Positions 56,401 to 64,000 of a stretch of DNA of 64,000 bases are shown here, piece after piece. Within the stretch, counting starts at the first letter, position 1; each line of letters starts with the position of its first letter. A program made the position numbers and the translations under genes. Origin of the DNA: Zygnema circumcarinatum (lineage: Eukaryota; Streptophyta; Zygnematophyceae; Zygnematales; Zygnemataceae); NCBI GenBank assembly GCA_037447605.1, contig CM074815.1, positions 754,323 to 818,322 on the forward strand, given 5' to 3'. The notes under the pieces were generated by a model, which was not told where the DNA came from, did not search any database, and worked only from the letters and a program-made list of their open reading frames with translations.

Positions 56401-59400
56401 ATTGCCCTAGTAAGGTCTGTTCTTTGACCTTCAGTTTCACATCTTCACTCCACTTTCTACGATGGAAAACAAACTTATATTGGTCATCCGGGCCTATCTG
56501 CTAACTCTTTGGTACTGGAGCCTCGAGAGTTCTTTTGAGCCTACACCATTAATGAGTACCTTCTGAAGCTAGTCAGCTTCTGCCATTCTAGTGCAGGCGG
56601 AAAAGGATACTTTGCAGCAAGAGCTGAAGGAGAGTTTGGAGGCAATTGACAAGCTGAAAACTTCTGTTGCGGAAGCCAAGTCTACGAACTTCTCACGCAC
56701 TGAGGAGGAGTATGGAGCACTAAAGATTCAAGCCGATGCAAATGCCGAAGAGGTACGTGGAGGGGAGAACACCCGTGGAATGGATTAGGAGTTCACTGAG
56801 CTTTCAACCTTCCTGATGTATTCGATGGGAGTGCTTAGGAGGGCCGTTAAACTGCAGTAGCGAGAGCTGCAAATGACTATCGTTGTCTGAATGTGCAGTT
56901 GAAACGGGGGGCCGCGAGATTGATGGAGATGGAAGAGATGCTGGAACAGCAAAAATCTCAGCTTGGGACTGAGATTGAAGCAGCGAAAAAGGATAAGGAC
57001 AAGGCTGTGAGGGACCTCATGAGACTAAAACAGCACCTGCTAGACATTGTATGTTTACATATCCGTCCCACTCCCAAAGCAAACATAATCTTTCTCCCTT
57101 TTTTAAGATCTTGTTTATCATTTCACCGTCAAAACTGTGTTAAAGGAGCATGTAGCATGAACTGTAAAAGTGAGCCTTTTGATGTTTTGCATTGAAGCTT
57201 TTGAGTGTTCAATGGTGGGAGCAGGAGTCAGCAGAGTCCGAAAAGATGGACAGAGACACGGAACGAATTCGAAACCTCGATGAGCAATTGCGGACATGGA
57301 AGGAGAAAGGGGCGGCAATGGAAGCAGCTTTAGGCAGAGCAGAGTCAGCCGCTGTGGAAGCAAACTTAAGGGCAGAGTATGCTTTAGCAAACAATTCTGA
57401 GGAGCTTCAGCAGCTGAGAACGGAGGTGGCATCCTGTCATGCAGCACTTCAGGCGAAGGATGTCGAGTTGAATAACTTGCAGATTGCACTCGGGCAATAC
57501 TATGCGGAGAGTGAAGCAAATGTAAGTACTGGAAAGGTTTCCGAATGTTGGAAATTGTTCTTTTGGGTCGACACCGAAAGTGTACTAGGTGTTGGGAATC
57601 TATGCAAAGAAAGCTAGCGAGCGGAGGCGCAGGGTAGCTAGCCTTCATGACTGTTGTGTCTTATGGGACTGAAACTGTCGTGAACATTGTGGTAAACCAG
57701 GAAAGGTTGCGTGGGGATCTTGCTTCAGCGAAAGAGGCTTTGTCCAGACTGGGAGAAGATTTGAGGGTAAGAGAGCTATTTCTCATTTTTCATTTTCTCA
57801 TTCATTCATTCATTCATTCAGAGTGCGTGATAGTGTATAGAGGTACGAGAGAAGCAATAGATTTTGCAGATTGTATTTCCTTGGCTACAGTGTGCTTGTT
57901 ATGCCGGTGAAGGGGAAGAGAGAAGAGAGAGAAGACGAAGGATGAGAAGGAAGGAAGAGAGCTATCGTAAAGATTGAGTGCGGAATCTGCTGTGGAGACT
58001 TTTGGCATGGCAGATTTCGAAGGCCTTGGTGACAACAAAGGAGGAGGATATGGAGAAGGTGCAGAACAGGGCTGCATCTATAGAGCAGAGAATGACAGAA
58101 AGCCAACAGAAAACGCAAAAGCTTCAGGAAGAAGTTTCAATGTTGCGGCGTGCCTTGGAGCAAAGTATGATAAGGATCAACAGAATGTCAACGGATTCTG
58201 ATTTCTATGTGGATAGGTAGGAGACTTTGCGCCCAAACTGCTCTCTTCAATCTTTAGGGGTATGATAAGCTTCGAAATTCTGCGTATTCATACTTTGTTT
58301 CTTAGTTCATGTACTGTTTGTATCCCTGAAGTTGTGGGGAGGAAGGGAGCAAGATAGAAGTGAAACACGAGAGAATTCTGTATGAAAGAGGAGGATTGGA
58401 GAAGCAAGGGAGGAAAGGGAAGGAGGAGTATAGAGAGAGGAATGCACTAAAGAGTATTTATTTTGCAAATTTACCTTCTCACTCTCAGACATTTCTTATG
58501 GCTTTCTGCCTCTCTGCAGGCGAATAGTGATCAAGCTACTGGTGACATACTTTCAGAGGAATCATAGTCGAGAGGTGCATCCCTTTCTCTCTCTCTATAG
58601 GCTCGGAGTGCAGGTTTTAATGTAGACGAGTACAAACAAGCAGATAATATACGCATATTCTTTTGCTTAAGCAAAGGGTAGTGGAGAAAGTGAAGCTATG
58701 TCGACCTGAAGGGAAGTGTAGTGGGGAGTATTGACGCTTCTGTGTAATATAGGTATATAGGTGTTGTCTTCTACACTCTTTAAGGTTATGGAGGAACTTG
58801 TTCAGGATCATCTCTTCGTCCATCGTTTTCCAATCAAGCAATGCTGCTGTGTGAGCAGGTTTTGGACCTTATGTCTCGAATGCTCGGCTTCTCTGAGGAG
58901 GAAAAGCAAAGAGTTGGATTGGCACAACAGGCAGGCGCTGGGGGAGTTGTGAAAGGCGTCCTCGGCTTTTCAGGCCGCCTTGTTGGTGGCCTGCTCAGAG
59001 GAGTGGCGCAGGAAGCAGAGTCGGCCCTGCCACCTGACGAGAACATGGTGAGTCACGCAATGTTATCATCATCATCAGTATCATCATCCCAATACTATCA
59101 TTGTCATCATCATCATCGTTATCATTATCATTATCATTATCATCATCGCCATTATCATCATCGTCAAAACTGGTTTAATCCATTGTCTTGCTGGACTTCC
59201 TGGTTTTTTGCTTTAGAACCATTCTGACTCAACTCGTTCATAGTGACCTTCTAAGATTGGGTGGTTGACTTGCTCAATGTGTGAGTCGGTAAGTCTGCTC
59301 ATCCGGGCACATATCTCAATTGGCAATCCTGAGGGTCGTCTAGGTTGGACTTGCTCTAGTAGTCACTACTTTCACAGTCAGGTGATGTCGGATTGAATGA

Positions 59401-60100
59401 CAATTTTCTAAACAGCGATTTATCCCAAAGGGCGTCTTGAAAGCGTGTGTTAAGACATGATTTGCAGAGTCCTTGGCTTCTGCTCTGCACTTTCTGAGCG
59501 TGCACGTTTTTCAAATTTCTAGGCCCTACTGCCTCCCTCCCTCCGTCCATCCTTCTCTCCACCTGCTCCTAAGCTGAGCAATGTCCCCTTGGTCCCCCTT
59601 GTTGTCTCCAGACCTTCGGCGACCTTTGGATTGATTTCCTTCTCAAGGAGTCAGAGGAGCGGGAGAGAAGAGAGAAGGCCGACCAAGCCAGGAAGCAGCA
59701 ACTGACCAATCCCACCCCGGCTTCTCCCAGAACCCCTCGGGCTCCAATAGTGTCGTCCTCTTCTGCCTCTCAATTCTTCTCCAACGCCTCTCCAAGGTCT
59801 CCCTCCAAGCCCTACACTCTCACTCCAAGGACTCCCCCGAGCCCAGTGAGGAGTCCAAGCCTTTCAGTGGTTCCGGATGTGTACAATTCAAGGGAGGATT
59901 CGAGGAGGGAGACTCTTTCCAATGGCTTCCTTTCAGGGAACTCGAGTCCGGCAGTATCTCCTATATCCGCGGCGGATGCGAGTTACATGAGTGGGGGCGA
60001 TTTTTCGCCAGTCCCATTGAACTCAACGACTCCAACGCCGTCGGCTGGCCCATCTCCGTACTCTCTTTCACAGTCGAGGTCGCTACCGTACTCTTTGTAA
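53429..60100 (+). CDS. Golgin, GRAB-domain type (Golgin candidate 3/4-like)
   Basis: Sixteen exons, all in phase: 53429-53599, 53747-53839, 53997-54119, 54341-54382, 54714-54941, 55507-55654, 55806-55870, 56074-56196, 56597-56752, 56899-57048, 57225-57521, 57701-57766, 58014-58216, 58520-58574, 58859-59047 and 59612-60100, giving about 865 aa. The start MWSRIANLKDNITAIAADV matches GC3/GC4 (MWSSIENLKENL). Residues 30-620 are almost continuous coiled coil. The C-terminal GRAB (GRIP-related Arf-binding) region follows: MSTDSDFYVDRRIVIKLLVTYFQ (about 609-632), then DLMSRMLGFSEEEKQRVG (about 643-660), GVLGFSGRLVGGLL and FGDLWIDFLLKESEERERRE. A Ser/Pro-rich tail of about 130 residues is longer than I expect. 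The GRAB domain binds ARF1-type GTPases on cis-Golgi membranes, where the protein tethers vesicles. The exon 4 acceptor is weak. Confidence 0.93.
59064..59164. repeat. ATC/ATT microsatellite in golgin intron 15
   Basis: TCATCATCATTATCATTATC-type trinucleotide run just after the donor. Confidence 0.9.
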
Positions 60101-61189
60101 AGGAGAGCTTCGTTACCGTTGGAATGGCGGGGGGGGGCTCGGGTGAGAAGGGCGGAAGTTGCTTCTCTATGTGAAATTAGGCAAATTTAGGGTTTATCGT
60201 CAATTTGTGTATTATTCATATGAATAAATTGAGGTACTGCGGATTTCTGTAGGGTTTAGTGGAATAATGTGAGCTTCTCCATGTTGTACCGTTTATAAAA
60301 AATAGATGTGCCGAATTTCTTCAGGGGAGAAACCGCTTCTTATCAAAGTTGAGGTTCTGGAGGATTTTCATATTGTTGAAAGGGAAATTTCATTTCGTGT
60401 TTTCATACTTTTTTTAATCTGGATGGCAACTCTACTACTGTACATAGACCTCGCAGGAAGCTTGTTTCTGTGCGCAGCAGAGTACGGTACATTAATAAAT
60501 AAATAAATAAATAAAAAAAAAAAACATTTTCCCCGTGCGCTTTCTGGAAACTCAGAAGCTGAATCTGCCAAACAACAAACACAAAATTTGCCAAACGATG
60601 GCAACTTCTCTCTTGTACTCGCTACAATCTTGCAATCAAAGAATGCCATGTGCAGTTCCTCCTCTCGCAATGTACATAAGCCTAATCGACGCTTATCAGT
60701 TTGACGATCTCGTCTGGGCGTGTTTATTTCATGCTCGAATTTCATACTTTGCACAGCTCACTCAACAAAAAAAAAAGGAGGGCATGGAAGGGAAATGAAT
60801 TTACAATTGAAGTCTTCCTTTCTCTGATTTGTCAGATTACAGCTTAACAGATCTCACGAAACGATGAGCTTTTCCCTATATCTTTTCAGGCAGTTTTGCA
60901 GGAACCTTTTATTTTACATGCACAGTCGCTCCTCTGGATGTCCGTACACTATGGTACACGTTTCACACATACGGTACTATTTTTTCTTTTCTGACAGCCG
61001 TCAACTACCCCCCCCTGCAAATCCCTATCGTATTCCCCTCCCTCCCTCCCTCCCCCCCCACCCCGTCTCTCATGAGTCGTGACACATTTTTTCCTCTCTC
61101 TCTCTCTCCCTCCCTCTCACTCGCCCACACACATTTCCCACGGCCTGCAGGTCAATCCACTAAGTCGAACCCGTAACCACCCCAATCTT
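60101..61189. other. Convergent 3' region between the golgin and ERD7-like genes
   Basis: 3' flanks of both genes. Contains AATAAATAAATAAATAAA near 60494-60511, which may serve as a polyadenylation-type signal, and CCCTCC/CTCTCT runs near 61030-61120. No coding exon seen. Confidence 0.5.
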
Positions 61190-63917
61190 TCAGGACTTCA
61201 CTCCCTTGACCAGCCCCTTCAGCGCCCCCTTGGCCACTTGCGTCTTCTTGAGCGCCCCCGTTTTCGAGGGAGTCAGAGCTTTTCGAAGCTTTGAGACCGT
61301 CCAGGCGGTGTGGATCATGTGCCCCGTGGTAGCCAGCCCGTGCTGAGCGAGCTCCCCCGCCTGGGCTCCATATCTGCAGCCCCCATACAGAAATCACTAT
61401 TAATAGCAACAACAACAGAATTAATGATAATGATAAAAAAAAGTGCAATAGGCAATAGTAGAACTAACAGCACACAGCCTAGTACAGTACCGATGAGCCA
61501 TATAGACTTAGAGTCTGTCGGATAGGTAGAAAAACCAGCAAGTAGCTTCTATTCTGGTCGGGTCATTGCATTGGAGTCACTAATTGGAGTCACTAGTGAC
61601 AAAACTTTACCAGTTACATATACATTGCTCGATCTCCAACCCCCCCATTAGTATAACCCTCCTACAACCTACTTGTGAGTTACGATTCCACTGGTTACAA
61701 CAGATGTAGTATTTAGGACGTTTTTTCCAGCGAGCTCCACGGCATCGAACAGTTTTCCTGCATTGTTTCACAAACCCTCACGTGAGCTTCTTGGTAGTCA
61801 GTTAGAAGCGATGCCTTCAAGCTGTGAATGTACCTAATGAGTAGCAGCGCCGCCCACACGAGCAAGCAGCCGCAAAGACAGGCAAGCAAAACTGCAAGCT
61901 CAGTGGAAAAGCAGCCAATGCGTGTGCCTGCATGCATGCCTTATTCCACTGCTAGTGATTATAAAAAGGCATCCACTCGAGAACACATAGTAAGTGACTT
62001 CATCATCTGAGAGAAATCAAAGTAAGCCAATAAAGCACATATGTAGATGGTGCATTCAGCGCCATGAGGAAGAAAAGTCGCTCACCAAATGCTTCCAGCG
62101 ACACTATGACTACATCCCCTGGGAGGACCTTCCCAACTGCCGAATTGAGGAGAGTTTTCTTCAAAACCGCGCCTGTCACAATGCCTGTCGTTGTAACCAC
62201 TCCAGCCAACACGCTATCAGCAACTTTGGCTGTCATCTTCGACAACTTTCTCGCCCTGCATCCAATTCACACAGTTGTCGCATCAGTTGTGAAATCTGAA
62301 CAACACTCCAACAAAAAGAACAACTAGAAGAAACAACTCCTTTTCAAAGTGTACAAGGCAGAGATAACAGCGCTGAACTTACCGTCGCATGCTTTTCAGC
62401 ACTGCAGGCTGAATCTTTAGTGGTTTCTCAGGATTCCCAGGCTTCAGTTTACTTCGAGCAAATGTACCCATCCTCTCCAAGTGGCTTGTCGCCTTGTTGC
62501 TCACATAGAATATGCCCTTGATCACTCCTCCCGATCCAGTCGCAATTCCACGCGCAACAGTGCCTCGATAATCATCCACATTTGGCGCCACTTGTGTCCA
62601 ATATTGCGCGTTCTTTTCTGCAAGCTGGCGGGCATCAGGATCCCTTGGAACAACTACTCCAGATTCATCTTGAACAAGCTCCCCTGAAACGATAACTCCG
62701 GATTCTCTCGCTTCTTGGACGCGACCTGTGTCTGTCCTACCGCTGGCAGCTGCAGAAGCTTTCGTCAGTTTTGCAGCAGAGTCCACATTTTCCTTCGACG
62801 CAGCAAGAACTGCGGTCTCTCCTCCGGATCCTGCGGAGGGAGCCACATCTGCAGATTTCCTGTTCTGGATTAAGAATGGAGGGGCTGCTGAGGAGGAGGC
62901 GGCGGTGGCGCCTACACCCTGAGAAGCGACCACCTCCGGCTCACTAAAAACGCAGTATTGCTGCAGACATGTGTCAAACTGTTGTATAGATTCGAGGGGA
63001 ATATCCCCAACTAGAGTTACGCCATATGACATGACTGCCATCTTCTCTTCCTTCCCATTCTCCACAGCCCCTCCCAAGACTCCTGAACTTAGTGAACTTC
63101 CAGATACATGATTAAACTCGTCCTCCCCAGCATTTGGAGGGCGAGATGTACTGAGCTGCGGGCTTTCATCCTCATCCAAATCCTCAGATACACGCAAAGT
63201 AAACACATAGCGATGAGAATTAATCTTGAAGACGGGTTCATCCCATCCCAATGGCCATTGCAGATCGTTCCCGACCTTCACCAGCGCGACTACGCCTGTT
63301 CCTTCTTGAATAATGCGCACAACTCTAAGCTCTCCCATAGTAAGTAGAGCGCTTCCTTCTTGATCCACCATGTGAACCATTGCTGCAGGTATGCTCAGCA
63401 ACACCTCTTCACGTGCGTCCACTGCTGCCTCCCCCCTTGCAGCCACTTCTAGTCCCGCCTGCGCGACTACGTATGCCGAGTTATCCAGATTTGGAACTCC
63501 AGACTGTTCGGTGTATTGCTGAATACCATCTCCTTGAGAAACAGTGGCTCTCCCACTGGAGCTTACTGCAGGATAGAGCTGCTTCTCTCGAGGTATCCCT
63601 TGATTCCCTTCTTGATTATCCATTGCAACCAAAGGTGTGGTTTTTGAAGATGCAGAAGGTCCACTTGAAATGGCGGAGCCTGCATATCCTGAGGTTGTGT
63701 ATGCAGTTGGAAGGTTGGGCTGCTCTTGAGCGTCTGTAGGTGAGTTTGAAGGCGCTTCAGCGCTGCTGATTACAGTGGTCCCTGCATGTTCCGGATTTTC
63801 TTCTGTATTCTGTGAAGGGCTTTGAGTGTTATCTCCAGAATATCCTCGAGATGATGCCATTTTGAAAGCGGGAACTTTCTCCTCTACCTTTGCAAACCAA
63901 GACTTCATCCCGCCCAT
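61190..63917 (-). CDS. Senescence/dehydration-associated protein, ERD7-like
   Basis: Four exons on the - strand in phase: 63917-62383, 62255-62086, 61757-61673 and 61373-61190, giving 657 aa. Residues 1-160 are a disordered Ser/Gly/Gln-rich leader starting MGGMKSWFAKVEEKVPAFKM. The conserved N-terminal block reads VLLSIPAAMVHMVDQEGSAL, then LQWPLGWDEPVFKINSHRYV (about 170-240), and the MSYGVTLVGDIPLESIQQFD segment follows. The Senescence (spartin-like) domain runs from about 435 to 640: WTQVAPNVDDYRGTVARGIA, VIKGIFYVSNKATSHLERMG, MTAKVADSVLAGVVTTTGIV, KVLPGDVVIVSLEAFGKLFDA and HMIHTAWTVSKLRKALTP, ending in a basic Lys-rich tail. ERD7 proteins are stress- and cold-induced, bind anionic lipids and associate with membranes or lipid droplets. 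Longer than typical seed-plant ERD7 (about 450 aa) mainly in the leader and linker. Confidence 0.93.
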
Positions 63918-64000
63918 GCGATCTGAATGATTGCCTCTCTCTTCTCTTTCTCTCCCTCTCTCTCTTTCTGTTCTCTCTCTCTCTCTCTCCCCCTCCCAGC
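63918..64000. repeat. CT-rich tract upstream of the ERD7-like gene
   Basis: TCTCTTTCTCTCC repeats (GA on the gene strand) directly before the ATG. Probably 5' UTR, cut by the window edge. Confidence 0.8.

Overview
The window is nuclear DNA of a land plant. I could reconstruct six multi-exon genes with matching splice phases, and all belong to plant families: an Atos/FAM214-type protein, COX11, a plastid acyl-lipid thioesterase (ALT type), aminopeptidase M1, a golgin of the GRAB type (GC3/GC4-like) and an ERD7-like senescence-domain protein. A conserved small one-helix protein, a coiled-coil protein with a DOG1-like end and many degenerate transposons complete the picture. Short to medium introns, telo-box promoters and a LINE-rich, repeat-rich spacer suggest a non-seed plant or other early-diverging streptophyte. 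That placement is inference; no species is claimed.

Layout. 1-3933: pyrimidine tract followed by a decayed LINE on the + strand. 4130-5000: spacer with TGACG motifs and a small hairpin. 6601-8950 (+): coiled-coil/DOG1-like gene. 11205-14680 (-): Atos-family gene. 16455-16725: clustered TGCGAC repeats. 17807-20359 (+): COX11. 20985-23291: nested transposons, namely two hAT-like non-autonomous elements with perfect 8-bp target duplications and 42-bp internal repeats, a TA-flanked MITE and a young LINE fragment. 23904-26064 (+): ALT thioesterase. 27586-29298 (-): small membrane protein. 31287-37863 (-): aminopeptidase M1, 11 exons.

38743-46225 (+) is the most unusual stretch. A eukaryotic tyrosine-recombinase gene, whose introns are swollen by 7-bp tandem repeats, is followed on the same strand by an ORF with a GCR1_C-like DNA-binding domain. 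Recombinase plus GCR1_C is the signature of Crypton DNA transposons. 46981-50640 holds unassigned exon-like pieces around a 100-N gap and a 3-kb CT-rich satellite. 53429-60100 (+) is the golgin (16 exons), convergent with the ERD7-like gene at 61190-63917 (-).

The host genes are unrelated housekeeping genes (respiratory-chain assembly, plastid lipid metabolism, peptide turnover, Golgi tethering, stress/lipid-associated proteins). They do not form a pathway. What links the window is mobile DNA: one LINE family left at least five 3' tails, and several class II elements are stacked inside each other. Exon borders below come from reading GT/GC-AG sites and checking phase by hand; UTRs were not determined.
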